From the NCBI GenBank assembly GCA_040904745.1, contig JBBDSW010000186.1:14768-78767 (forward strand): a stretch of DNA of 64,000 bases. The letters run 5' to 3'. Shown piece after piece: positions 1 to 8,441 of this stretch (positions are counted from its first letter, which is position 1; each line of letters starts with the position of its first letter). The notes under the pieces are model-generated. The model was not told the origin of the DNA. It ran no database searches and worked only from the letters and a program-made list of their open reading frames with translations. The stretch is from T1Sed10-7 sp040904745. Its GTDB lineage: Bacteria; Actinomycetota; Nitriliruptoria; Nitriliruptorales; Nitriliruptoraceae. The translations under genes and the position numbers were made by a program.

Positions 1-1
1 G

Positions 2-379
2 CGCCCGGTCGACCAGCCGCGCTTCGGGGCCCGCGACCCGGAGACCGGCGTCCTCGAGCGCGTCTTCCACACCGACACCTCGCGGCTCGATCGGCAGGTC
101 GACGGCGAGCTCTTCCCGATGGTGCTGCGGGTCGACACGGAGCTCGACAACCCCACCGAGGACGATCTCCCCTTCCCGGCCGGTCCCCCCGAGCTGGACG
201 AGGGCAGCCACCTCTCCTACATGCTCCAGTGGCACACGTTCGCCCTGCTCGCCCTCATCACCTACGCCGTGTGGTGGTGGCGGAAGCTGCGCCGCGGGAC
301 CGACCGGGGATCGGAACCCGACGAGCCGGCCGACCCGGCGGAACCTCCGCTGCCGGGACGCGCTGCGGGGCGCGCCTGA
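2..379 (+). CDS. SURF1 family cytochrome c oxidase assembly protein, C-terminal part
   Basis: This reading frame is open from the window edge, so only the last 125 residues are present and the start lies upstream. The end has the SURF1 signature: a conserved HLSYMLQW motif leading into one transmembrane helix (FALLALITYAVWWW), then a basic and acidic-proline tail. SURF1 proteins sit in the cytoplasmic membrane and help insert haem into aa3-type cytochrome c oxidase. The assignment rests on this C-terminal motif only, so the subfamily cannot be judged. A 170-bp gap follows before the next gene. Confidence 0.75.
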   Translation, partial: RPVDQPRFGARDPETGVLERVFHTDTSRLDRQVDGELFPMVLRVDTELDNPTEDDLPFPAGPPELDEGSHLSYMLQWHTFALLALITYAVWWWRKLRRGTDRGSEPDEPADPAEPPLPGRAAGRA

Positions 380-549
380 CCCACCCTGGTGCCCTCCGTG
401 ACCGCTGGCAGGGCCCTTGCTCCCCCACGGTGAGGACCAAGCGCACTGCACCCCGCGGCGGTGCTCGGCCATGATCAGCGTGTAGGCTCCTGCCCGCCCG
501 CTCACGCAGCCAGGGCGGGGGGCGGGTCCTCGCGCCGGAAGGCATCGGT

Positions 550-2031
550 ATGACCGAGCAGGGGCTCCACGACGTCCTGATCATCGGAGGCGGCGCGGTC
601 GGCGCCACGCTGGCCCGCAGCCTGTCGCGGTTCCACCTCGACGTGGTCCTGCTGGAGGCCGAGGCGGAGGTCGGCTTCGGCGTGAGCAAGGCGAACACCG
701 GCATCGTCCACTCGGCGATGCATGCCTCCCCCGACACGCTGAAGGGTCGGCTCGAGTACCCGGGGAACCTCGGCTGGCGGCGACTCCACGACGAGCTCGG
801 GTTCGGGTTCAACCCGGTCGGCGAGGTGCTGGTCGCCACCGACGACGAGGAGCTCGCCAAGATCGAGAAGATCCGGCTCCAAGGGGTCAGCAAGGGCGTC
901 CCCGGCACGCAGCCGTGGAGCGCGGCACGGACCCGCCAGGCCCAGCCGAACCTCTCCTCCGACATCGTCGGCGCCGTCTGGGCCCCCACAGCTGGCGTGA
1001 TCAACCCCTACGAGGCCGTCATGCTGGTGGCCGACGTCGCGCGACGCAACGGGATCCGGATAGAGACGGAACAGGCGGTCAGCGCGATCGACCCGGTGTC
1101 CCCTGAGGACCCGGACGGACCGCTGACCGTGCGCACGACGACCGCGACCTGGCGCGGCCGCTACGTCGTCAACGCGGCCGGGCTGTTCGCGGACGAGATC
1201 GCCGAGATGGCCGGTGTCCGCGACTTCGTGATCACCCCCCGAAAGGGTGAGGAGTACCTGCTCGACCGGCGACTCGAGGGACTGGTCACGAGCATCATCT
1301 TCCCGTGCCCGTCGCCGATCTCGAAGGGGACGCTGGTCAACCCGACCGTCGATGGCACCATCATGATCGGCCCGACCGCACAGACCGTCGACGACAAGCG
1401 CGACGTCACCACCTCCGAGGAGGGGGCAGCCCAGGTCTTCGCCAACGCCCGCAAGCTCGTACCGGTGATCAGCGAGCGGGATGTCATCGCGGAGTTCGCC
1501 GGGCTCAGGCCCGTGTCCGACACCGAGGACTTCATCGTCGGCCCGACGGAGCGGCACGGCTTCATCAACGCCGCGGGGATCCAGTCGCCGGGGCTGACCG
1601 CAGCGCCGGCGCTGGCGGAGATGCTGGTCGACATCCTCGCCGACGAGGGCCTGGAACTCGAGGAGAAGGACACCTGGGACCCCACGGTGCCACACCCGGT
1701 GCACTTCTCCGGCCTGTCCACCGACGCCCAGCAGGCACTCGCCCGTGAGGACCCGCGTTACGCCCAACTGGTGTGCCGTTGCGAGGTGATCACCGAGGCC
1801 GAGATACGCGACGCCATGGCTCGTGGCGCCCACACCCTCGACGGGCTCAAGTTCCGGACCCGGGCGGGGATGGGCCGTTGCCAGGGCGGCTTCTGCACGT
1901 GGCCATGCATGGAACTGCTCGCCGAGCACCAACGGATCGCGGTCACCGAGGTGACCAAGCGCGGAGGCGGCAGCTGGATCGTGACCGAGCGTCACGACCA
2001 ACCATCCGAGCGCGTGACCACGGAAGGGTGA
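550..2031 (+). CDS. GlpA-like FAD-dependent glycerol-3-phosphate dehydrogenase with BFD-type [2Fe-2S] domain
   Basis: 493 aa. The N-terminus has a Rossmann FAD motif (GGGAVGATLAR) followed by ANTGIVHSAMH, typical of the DAO-fold GlpA/GlpO family. After residue about 410 a bacterioferritin-ferredoxin domain carries four cysteines (CRC, then GRCQGGFC), expected to bind a [2Fe-2S] cluster. The family oxidises glycerol-3-phosphate to dihydroxyacetone phosphate and passes electrons on. It starts a three-gene operon with the next FAD protein (3 bp apart) and a DUF1667 protein. In other bacteria this trio occurs near glpK, but no glycerol kinase is visible here, so the substrate is inferred from family membership. 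Confidence 0.82.
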   Translation: MTEQGLHDVLIIGGGAVGATLARSLSRFHLDVVLLEAEAEVGFGVSKANTGIVHSAMHASPDTLKGRLEYPGNLGWRRLHDELGFGFNPVGEVLVATDDEELAKIEKIRLQGVSKGVPGTQPWSAARTRQAQPNLSSDIVGAVWAPTAGVINPYEAVMLVADVARRNGIRIETEQAVSAIDPVSPEDPDGPLTVRTTTATWRGRYVVNAAGLFADEIAEMAGVRDFVITPRKGEEYLLDRRLEGLVTSIIFPCPSPISKGTLVNPTVDGTIMIGPTAQTVDDKRDVTTSEEGAAQVFANARKLVPVISERDVIAEFAGLRPVSDTEDFIVGPTERHGFINAAGIQSPGLTAAPALAEMLVDILADEGLELEEKDTWDPTVPHPVHFSGLSTDAQQALAREDPRYAQLVCRCEVITEAEIRDAMARGAHTLDGLKFRTRAGMGRCQGGFCTWPCMELLAEHQRIAVTEVTKRGGGSWIVTERHDQPSERVTTEG

Positions 2032-2034
2032 GAG

Positions 2035-3312
2035 GTGCCGATCACCGCCGAACCACGCCATCTCCTTCGCCGCTACGACGTGACGATCGTCGGCGCCGGC
2101 CCCGCAGGACTGGCTGCCGCGACCGGCGCCCGGGACCAGGGGGCCGAACGCATCCTCCTCGTCGACCGTGATCCAGAGCCGGGCGGCATCCTCCTGCAGT
2201 GCATCCACTCCGGGTTCGGACTCCACGCCTTCAAGGAGGACGTCACCGGGCCGGAGTACGCCCATCTCGCCCTCGAGCAGGTGGTCGAGCGGGACGTCGA
2301 CATCCTGACCAACGCCTACGTCACCGACGTCAGCCGCGAACGGCGCGTGAAGCTCATGTCGCCATCCACCGGGGTGACGACGGTGGACACCGGCTCCCTG
2401 GTGATCGCCACCGGAGCGCGGGAACGCACACGCGCGCAGATCAAGATCCCCGGGGAGCGTCCCTCCGGTGTCATGACCGCAGGCCTCGCGCAGAAGATGG
2501 TCAACCTCCATGGCTACCTCCCCGGGCGTCGCGCGGTCATCCTGGGCTCGGGGGACATCGGGATGATCATGGCCCGGCGGCTGACGCTGGAAGGGGTCGA
2601 GGTCGCCGGCGTCTTCGAGCTCCTGCCCTATGCCAGCGGACTCAACCGCAACGTCGTGCAGTGCCTGCAGGACTTCGACATCCCGCTGCACCTGTCGACC
2701 ACGGTCGTCGACATCCACGGTCGCAACCGCGTCGAAGGCGTGACCCTGGCCCCGGTGGATGCGGACCGCCGACCGCTGATGGACCAGGCCTTCGACGTCG
2801 AGTGCGACACGCTCCTGTTGTCGATCGGCCTCATCCCGGACGCGGAGCTGGCACGCCAGCTCGACCTCCGGCTCGACCCGCGGACCGGGGGTCCCGTGGT
2901 CTCCAGCACGATGGAGACCTCCATGCCGGGGGTCTTCGCCGCCGGCAACAACCTCCACATCAACGACCTCGCGGACTGGGTCAGCCTGGAGGCCGATGTC
3001 GCGGGTGCCGCCGCCGGTGACGTCGCGCTCGGACGGAAGCGGGCGCGACAGGACGTGACGGTCACGCCGGGGACCAACGTCGCCTACGTCGTCCCGCACA
3101 CCCTGTCGACGGAACGCTCGCAGACCGTCTCCTTCCGGGTGAAGGAGCCGATCTACGGCGACACCATCCTGCGTCTCGGCGAGGCCCATCGCCGCAAGGT
3201 CCGTGCGGTGGTCCCCCCGGAGATGGTGACGATGAAGGTGGCACCGAAGCTGCTCGAGGGCTGGGCCGGGGACACGCTCCGGGTGGATGCCACCCCGGCC
3301 GAGGAGGCGTGA
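2035..3312 (+). CDS. NAD(P)/FAD-dependent oxidoreductase, GlpB/HcnB-like subunit
   Basis: 425 aa, GTG start 3 bp after the preceding stop. An FAD-binding GAGPAGLAAATGARDQG motif lies at the N-terminus, followed by GGILLQCIH. A second dinucleotide motif (LGSGDIGMIMARRL) near residue 170 fits NAD binding. The C-terminal ATG-like segment SMPGVFAAGNNLHIND is the usual second FAD contact. It resembles the alpha-type subunits of amino-acid and opine oxidases and the second gene of GlpO-like clusters. It probably accepts electrons from the GlpA-like protein and passes them to NAD or a quinone; the acceptor is not visible from sequence. Confidence 0.8.
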   Translation: MPITAEPRHLLRRYDVTIVGAGPAGLAAATGARDQGAERILLVDRDPEPGGILLQCIHSGFGLHAFKEDVTGPEYAHLALEQVVERDVDILTNAYVTDVSRERRVKLMSPSTGVTTVDTGSLVIATGARERTRAQIKIPGERPSGVMTAGLAQKMVNLHGYLPGRRAVILGSGDIGMIMARRLTLEGVEVAGVFELLPYASGLNRNVVQCLQDFDIPLHLSTTVVDIHGRNRVEGVTLAPVDADRRPLMDQAFDVECDTLLLSIGLIPDAELARQLDLRLDPRTGGPVVSSTMETSMPGVFAAGNNLHINDLADWVSLEADVAGAAAGDVALGRKRARQDVTVTPGTNVAYVVPHTLSTERSQTVSFRVKEPIYGDTILRLGEAHRRKVRAVVPPEMVTMKVAPKLLEGWAGDTLRVDATPAEEA

Positions 3313-3314
3313 CG

Positions 3315-3776
3315 ATGTCTGACGAGAGCCAGGCCCCCGCCGACCCCGGAGGGGAACAGGACGTGGACGAGCGGGTGGAGACCTTCACCTACCTGTGCAC
3401 GATCTGTCCCCTCGGCTGCCGGCTCGAGGTGGATGCCATCGACGGCGACGTCATCGAGGTCCGTGGCTTCGGGTGCAAGCGAGGGAAGCGCTACGGCACC
3501 CAGGAGCATCAGGACCCCCGGCGGGCGGTCTCGACCACCGTCTGGCTGCACGGCGGACCGACCGAGCGTCTCCCGGTGCGGGCGCGCGAGCCCGTCCCCA
3601 AGGACCGGGTGCGGGACTTCGTCGACGCCCTGGCCGGACTCGTGGTCGAGGCACCGGTGTCCTTCGGCGCGGTGCTGGCCACCGACGTGGCCGGGACCGG
3701 CATCGATCTCGTGGCGACCCGGGAGGTCGCCCGCACGCCGACCGCGGGGGGGCTCACGGTCTCCAGCACGCGCTGA
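3315..3776 (+). CDS. DUF1667 cysteine-rich protein of the glycerol-3-phosphate dehydrogenase-like operon
   Basis: 153 aa. I chose the ATG, which sits 7 nt after GAGGAGG; a GTG 6 bp upstream overlaps the previous stop but is too close to that ribosome site. Cysteines at YLCTICPLGC and again at GFGCKRG give a CxxC...C...C pattern, as in DUF1667, and suggest a metal or Fe-S site. DUF1667 proteins are found almost only beside GlpA-like and GlpB-like flavoproteins, so this is likely an electron-transfer subunit. The reaction is unknown. A strong hairpin follows the stop. Confidence 0.78.
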   Translation: MSDESQAPADPGGEQDVDERVETFTYLCTICPLGCRLEVDAIDGDVIEVRGFGCKRGKRYGTQEHQDPRRAVSTTVWLHGGPTERLPVRAREPVPKDRVRDFVDALAGLVVEAPVSFGAVLATDVAGTGIDLVATREVARTPTAGGLTVSSTR

Positions 3777-3797
3777 GCGCCACCGGGGCGCGGCCGG

Positions 3798-3819
3798 ACC
3801 GCCGCGGGACCGCGGCGGT
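3798..3819. terminator. Perfect 10-bp palindrome between convergent genes, candidate bidirectional terminator
   Basis: The arms ACCGCCGCGG and CCGCGGCGGT are exact reverse complements separated by only GA. It lies in the 49-bp gap between the DUF1667 gene and the oppositely directed glutamate dehydrogenase gene. No U-tract follows on either strand, so it would be a U-less hairpin of the kind common in high-GC actinobacteria. Termination is inferred from position and symmetry. Confidence 0.5.
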
Positions 3820-3825
3820 GGGGCC

Positions 3826-5091
3826 TCAGCGGTCCATGTCGGCGAACAGGCTCTCCGTGCCGGTCGCATCCATCGCGGAGCTCAAGCGTTCGATCGCATG
3901 GACGTAGGCCGCCGTACGGAGCTTGAGTCCCCTGGCGTCCGCCAGGGCGAGCACGGCGTCGGTCTCCGCCAGCATCCGCTCCTCGAGCCGCTCGCGCACC
4001 GTGTCCGCACTCCAGCGGTCGCCGGTGCGGTTGGCGACCCACTCGAACCAGCTGACCGTGACCCCGCCGGCGTTCAGGAGGATGTCGGGGACGACCTCCA
4101 CCCCGGCTTCGTCCAGCAGCCGGTCCCCGTCCGCGGTCACCGGTCCGTTGGCCACCTCGAACACCACGCGGGCACGCACGTCGCGGGCGTTGCCGGCGTG
4201 GATGGCGCCCTCCAAGGCAGCCGGGATCACGACGTCGACCTCGAGGGTGAGCAGGTCAGGGGGGTCGAGCGCCTCCGTCCCGGGCGCTCCCGCGAGCGAC
4301 CCCGTGGTGTCCTTGTGCTTGCGCAGCGTCCCGACATCGAGTCCGCCGGCCGCGTACACCGCCGCCGAGGAGTCGCTGGCGGCGACCACCCGCCATCCGG
4401 CGGAATCGAGGTGAGCGGCCAACTGCGAGCCCGCGTTGCCGAAGCCCTGGACCGCCGCGGTGGGATGCCGGATGTCATCCAACAGGCGCGCCTGCACCGC
4501 GAGGATCACGTGGAAGGCCCCATCGGCGGTCGCGCTGGAGCGGCCAGGGATGCCGCCGAGCGCGAGTGGCTTGCCGGTGAGCGCGCCGGGCGCATGCCCC
4601 CGGTGGATCTTCGCGTACTCGTGCGCCATCCAGCCCATCACGAGCTCGTTCGTGCCGACGTCCGGGGCCGGGATGTCGACATCCGGTCCGATCACGTCCA
4701 CGACGGCGGCGAGGTAGCCGCGCGACAACCGCTCCAGCTCGGCGGCCGACAGCTCCTTGGGGTCGACGGCGACGCCTCCCTTGCCGCCGCCGAACGGCAG
4801 TCCCATGACCGCGGTCTTGAAGGTCATCCAGAACGCGAGGGTCGTGACCTCCGCGGCGGTGACGGCCGGGTGGAAGCGGATCCCGCCCTTTGCCGGCCCG
4901 CGCGTGTCGTCGTAGCGGACCCGGTAGCCGGAGAAGATCCTGAGCCGACCGTCATCCATCCGGACCGGTATGGACACCTTGAGCGACGATGCCGGGTGGG
5001 CCAGGCGCTCACAGGCGTCGTCCGAGAGCGCGGCATGCTCCAGGGCTTCCTGGAAGCGGATGACGGCATCTTCGAGCAGATCATCGGTCAC
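3826..5091 (-). CDS. Glu/Leu/Phe/Val dehydrogenase, probably glutamate dehydrogenase
   Basis: 421 aa from a GTG start preceded by GGAAGG; the frame extends upstream but would then overlap the next gene. The protein has KGGIRFHP, then PFGGGKGGV with the catalytic-site lysine region, PAPDVGTNE, and a Rossmann segment VQGFGNAGSQLAAHL. Family length is 410-430 aa. It interconverts glutamate and 2-oxoglutarate plus ammonia using NAD(P). It is the last gene of the reverse-strand lipid-methylation operon, 19 bp after the methyltransferase stop, an unusual place for gdh. NAD versus NADP use cannot be decided. Confidence 0.88.
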   Translation of the reverse strand: MTDDLLEDAVIRFQEALEHAALSDDACERLAHPASSLKVSIPVRMDDGRLRIFSGYRVRYDDTRGPAKGGIRFHPAVTAAEVTTLAFWMTFKTAVMGLPFGGGKGGVAVDPKELSAAELERLSRGYLAAVVDVIGPDVDIPAPDVGTNELVMGWMAHEYAKIHRGHAPGALTGKPLALGGIPGRSSATADGAFHVILAVQARLLDDIRHPTAAVQGFGNAGSQLAAHLDSAGWRVVAASDSSAAVYAAGGLDVGTLRKHKDTTGSLAGAPGTEALDPPDLLTLEVDVVIPAALEGAIHAGNARDVRARVVFEVANGPVTADGDRLLDEAGVEVVPDILLNAGGVTVSWFEWVANRTGDRWSADTVRERLEERMLAETDAVLALADARGLKLRTAAYVHAIERLSSAMDATGTESLFADMDR

Positions 5092-5110
5092 CGCGACCAC
5101 CTTCCGCGCG

Positions 5111-6214
5111 TCAGTTGGGTCGCACGAAACGGTAGTGGGACACGTGCCACTCGTCGCCCCCGGCGAAGGCGAAGAGCTCCTCGCAGGCGATCGTGAACAC
5201 CCGCCAACGCTCGAACGCGGCGCGTGGCCCGGTCGGTCCATCGGCGTGCGCGAGCAGCTGGATCGCACGCGCACGACCGTCGTCGAGACGCTGCAACCAG
5301 GCCCGAAGCGTGCGGGCGTAATGGGTGCCGGAGACCGCCCACCGCTCCTCGATGGCCAGGTCGCGCACGCTCAGCAGCAACAGGTCGTGTGACGGCATGA
5401 GCCCGCCGGTGAAGAAGTGGCGGGCCATCCAGTCGGCGGCACCGCCTTGCTCGAAGGGATAGGCCTCCGAACGGTGGCTGAAGACGTGGACGAACAGCGC
5501 TCCTCCGGGCCGCAGCCACGTCGCGATCCGCTCGGTCAGCAGCCGATGGTTGCGGACGTGCTCGAACACCTCGACGGCGACGACCCGATCGAACGCTTCC
5601 GGACGGACGACCTCGGCGTGGTCGCCGGGGCCTCCGTGTGGGCCCGCGCCGGCGCCGAGCCGGTTCACGTCCGCGGTGAGGACCTGCACGTTGTCCAGCC
5701 CGCGGGCAGCCGCCTGCTTCTCGATGTACTCCCGCTGCGTGCGGGAGTTCGACACGGCCACGATCCGCGACGACGGGTAGGCCCTGGCCATCCAGAGGGT
5801 CAACGATCCCCAACCGCATCCGAGCTCGAGCACGTCCTGGCCGTCGACGAGGCCGGCACGGGAAGCGGTCAGGGTCAGCATCGCCTCTTCGGCCGCCGCG
5901 AGCGTGTCCACGCCTGCCGGCCAGTAACCGGACGAGTACTTCAGCTGTGGTCCGAGCATCAGCGCGAACAGCTCGGTCGGGACCTCGTAGTGCTGCTGGT
6001 TGGCCTGCGCCGTGTCGATGGCGACCGGAGCAGCCGCCAGCGCCGCGAGCAGCTCCCGCCCACGAGCGTCGCGCTCCTCCACGCTGCCCGCGGTGATCGT
6101 CGCACGACGTCGACGCAGCAGCAGGCGGATCGCCCGGCGCAGCAACGGATCCGGTACGACGCCGCGATCGATCACGGCGTCGATCAGCCGCGCAGACAAC
6201 GTCGGTTCGCTCAT
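5111..6214 (-). CDS. SAM-dependent methyltransferase of the cyclopropane-fatty-acid synthase family
   Basis: 367 aa. I chose the ATG whose TGA overlap with the upstream CFA synthase (ATGA, 4 bp) implies translational coupling; the frame extends further but only antisense-like sequence lies there. The SAM motif VLELGCGWGSLTLWMA follows the family lead-in YEVPTELFALMLGPQLKYSSGYW. HVFSHRSEAYPFEQG and RHFFTGG match this branch of CFA-like enzymes. It likely methylates an unsaturated or modified acyl chain made by its operon partners. It is distinct from the neighbouring canonical CFA synthase, so the two may act in sequence. Confidence 0.82.
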   Translation of the reverse strand: MSEPTLSARLIDAVIDRGVVPDPLLRRAIRLLLRRRRATITAGSVEERDARGRELLAALAAAPVAIDTAQANQQHYEVPTELFALMLGPQLKYSSGYWPAGVDTLAAAEEAMLTLTASRAGLVDGQDVLELGCGWGSLTLWMARAYPSSRIVAVSNSRTQREYIEKQAAARGLDNVQVLTADVNRLGAGAGPHGGPGDHAEVVRPEAFDRVVAVEVFEHVRNHRLLTERIATWLRPGGALFVHVFSHRSEAYPFEQGGAADWMARHFFTGGLMPSHDLLLLSVRDLAIEERWAVSGTHYARTLRAWLQRLDDGRARAIQLLAHADGPTGPRAAFERWRVFTIACEELFAFAGGDEWHVSHYRFVRPN

Positions 6215-7545
6215 GCGCCGACCTGCTCGGGGCGCCACGCCGGCAGGTCCGCCTCGCGCACCGGTACCAGGTGGCGACCGTACGGGTGGGTTCCCAGCGT
6301 GCCGTTCATCGGGCGGGTGAGGACCAGCTGCAGATCGCTCAGGTAGCGGGCCAGGAACGCTCCCTCGCAGTAGGCGAGGTAGAACTCCCACATCCGCACG
6401 AACCGGTCGTCGAAGCCGAGTGCCCGGACCTCCGAGGCGTTGGCCAGGAACCGCTCGCGCCACCGCCGGAGCGTCTCCGCGTAGTGGACGCCGATGTTGT
6501 CGAGCTCCTCGACGTACAGCTCGCCGCTGCGACCCATCGCACCGCTCATCGCCTCCAGGGAGGGCAGGTGGCCACCGGGGAAGATGTAGCGCTGGATGAA
6601 GTCGGGCCGGGCCTTGTACGCGTCGTAACGCTGTTCAGGGATCGTGATGACCTGGATCGCGGCGAGCCCATCGGCCGCCAGCAGACGGTCGATCGTGGCG
6701 AAGTACGTCTCCAGGTAGCGGTGCCCGACCGCCTCCAACATCTCGATCGAGACGATGCGGTCGTAGCGGCCCTCGACCTCGCGATAGTCGCGCAGCTCGA
6801 TGGAGATCTGCGCTTCCAGGCCGGCCTCGCGTACCCGCTGGCGGGCGTAGCTCGCCTGCTGATCGCTGAGGGTGATACCGGTCACCCGGCAGCCGTACTC
6901 CTGGGCGGCGAACAGGGCGAAGCCACCCCAGCCGCATCCGATCTCCAGCACGTGGCTGTCGGCGTCGATCCGGATCCGCTCGGCGAGGCGACGGTACTTC
7001 GCCTCCTGGGCCTCCTCCAGCGTGGCCGAAGGTGAGGGGAAGAACGCGGAGGAGTACGTCATCGTCTCGTCGAGGAACAGCTCGTAGAACGCGTTGGAGA
7101 GGTCGTAGTGGGCCGCGATGTTGCGTCGCGAACGACCGAGCCGGTTCGCCCGCCCCGCGTGGATGATGCGGTCGGAGGCGATGTTCGCCACGGCCGCGGG
7201 CGTGATCCGCTTGAGCGCCCCGCGGTTCGCGATCACGATGCGGATCAGGGACACGAGGTCGGAGGAGGACCACTCTCCCTGCATATAGGACTCACCGACG
7301 CCGACGGTCGCCCCGTGCAGCAGGCGGGTGAAGAAGCGCCAGTCGTGGACGTGGATGCGCGAGGACAGCTCGCTGCCGGTGTCGCCGAAGGTGCGTCGAC
7401 GTCCGTCGGGCAGGACCACCTCGACGTTGCCGACCACGAGCTGTGCGAGCATCTCGGCGACGGTGTGTTGGGCCCGACGCTCAGCCGGCGTCGGCTCTCG
7501 GACGATGTCGGGCTGCACCGGTGCAGGCAGGGTGGTCGGATCCAT
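6211..7545 (-). CDS. Cyclopropane-fatty-acyl-phospholipid synthase
   Basis: 444 aa from an ATG with a very strong upstream site (GAGAGGGGGGAGC). The SCP2-like N-terminal part (VVLPDGRRRTFG) precedes the methyltransferase core: YDLSNAFYELFLDETMTYS, then VLEIGCGWGGFALFAA for SAM binding, SIEMLEAVGH and the IFPGGHLPS loop, all classic for CFA synthases. The enzyme adds a methylene bridge or methyl group from SAM to phospholipid double bonds at the membrane. It lies 62 bp downstream of DUF1365 and is coupled to the second methyltransferase. Confidence 0.88.
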   Translation of the reverse strand: MDPTTLPAPVQPDIVREPTPAERRAQHTVAEMLAQLVVGNVEVVLPDGRRRTFGDTGSELSSRIHVHDWRFFTRLLHGATVGVGESYMQGEWSSSDLVSLIRIVIANRGALKRITPAAVANIASDRIIHAGRANRLGRSRRNIAAHYDLSNAFYELFLDETMTYSSAFFPSPSATLEEAQEAKYRRLAERIRIDADSHVLEIGCGWGGFALFAAQEYGCRVTGITLSDQQASYARQRVREAGLEAQISIELRDYREVEGRYDRIVSIEMLEAVGHRYLETYFATIDRLLAADGLAAIQVITIPEQRYDAYKARPDFIQRYIFPGGHLPSLEAMSGAMGRSGELYVEELDNIGVHYAETLRRWRERFLANASEVRALGFDDRFVRMWEFYLAYCEGAFLARYLSDLQLVLTRPMNGTLGTHPYGRHLVPVREADLPAWRPEQVGA

Positions 7546-7607
7546 GCTCCCCCCTCTCGAGTGGCGGTGTCGACGGCACGGCACGGGGGCGGACGGCTCG
7601 TACCGGC

Positions 7608-8441
7608 TCATCCGGCCCCTCCCTGTTCGTGGTCGTCCCGTGTCGGGATGGGGCGAGCAGGACGGCGGGTGGCCACGGCCCCCGGAGGAGGAGACGGTTT
7701 GCGGTGGAAGGTGACCCGTCGGAGGGCCAGACGCAGCGCCTGGAGGTGGATGAGTAGCACGGTGCGCAGCGGCTGCAACGGGTAGCGGGCCAGCGTGCGC
7801 CAGAGCGTGGCCGTGGTGAACGGGCGGCGACTGCCGGTCTGGGTCGCATCGAAGACGACGTGATCGCCGTCTCGGACCTCGATGTGAGCGACCAGACGAT
7901 CGGGGCGGAGCACGAAGCTGAAGCGGTAGGTGAGCCCGTCGACCGGGAGGAACGGCGACACGTGGAGTCGTTTCGCGGCCGCCGCATGGACGAGGCCCCC
8001 CGGCGCTTCCGTGAGCTCGTCGAGCAGGTACCAGTAGGACTCTCCGAAGGTGTTGCGCACCTCGGCGACGACGAGCGCGATGGACCCGTCCGCCCGGTGG
8101 CAGAACCACCAGCTGACGGGATCGAAGACGTGTCCCAGCACCCGGAGGTTGGCCAGCACCCGGACGGGACCGTCGGGGAGCTCGGTCCCCTGCTCGGCCA
8201 ACCAGTGGGCGAGCTTGGCCCGCACCGGCAGGTCAGCGGTGCCGAGGTGATCGCGGTCTTGGAACCGCACCGGTGCCGTCCGTCGGTACCCGAAGCCACG
8301 GACCTCGCGCTCGAGCGATGGCAGCTCGTCGACGTCGAGGAGCGCATGGAAGGTGCGGTAACGGAAGGTCCGTGCCACCTCGGCGTCACGGCGGTGCCGG
8401 ACCCAACCGACGTAGAGCCCAGAAGCACGCTCGGCAGCCAT
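7608..8441 (-). CDS. DUF1365 family protein
   Basis: 277 aa. The ATG lies within TGATG shared with the stop of the upstream FAD protein, which fixes the start. Conserved DUF1365 features include VGWVRHRR, FRYRTFHALLDVDEL, VLGHVFDPVSWWFCH, VVAEVRNTFGES and the SPFLPVDGLTYRFSF segment. The biochemical function of the family is not established. It is nearly always encoded between an amine-oxidase-like flavoprotein and a CFA synthase, as here, so a role in modifying membrane fatty acids is inferred. Confidence 0.85.
   Translation of the reverse strand: MAAERASGLYVGWVRHRRDAEVARTFRYRTFHALLDVDELPSLEREVRGFGYRRTAPVRFQDRDHLGTADLPVRAKLAHWLAEQGTELPDGPVRVLANLRVLGHVFDPVSWWFCHRADGSIALVVAEVRNTFGESYWYLLDELTEAPGGLVHAAAAKRLHVSPFLPVDGLTYRFSFVLRPDRLVAHIEVRDGDHVVFDATQTGSRRPFTTATLWRTLARYPLQPLRTVLLIHLQALRLALRRVTFHRKPSPPPGAVATRRPARPIPTRDDHEQGGAG

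Noticed and set aside
502..3189. Very long reverse-strand ORF (895 aa)
   Set aside because: It is the antisense shadow of the GlpA/GlpB-like genes; composition is low-complexity and without domains, as expected in high-GC DNA.
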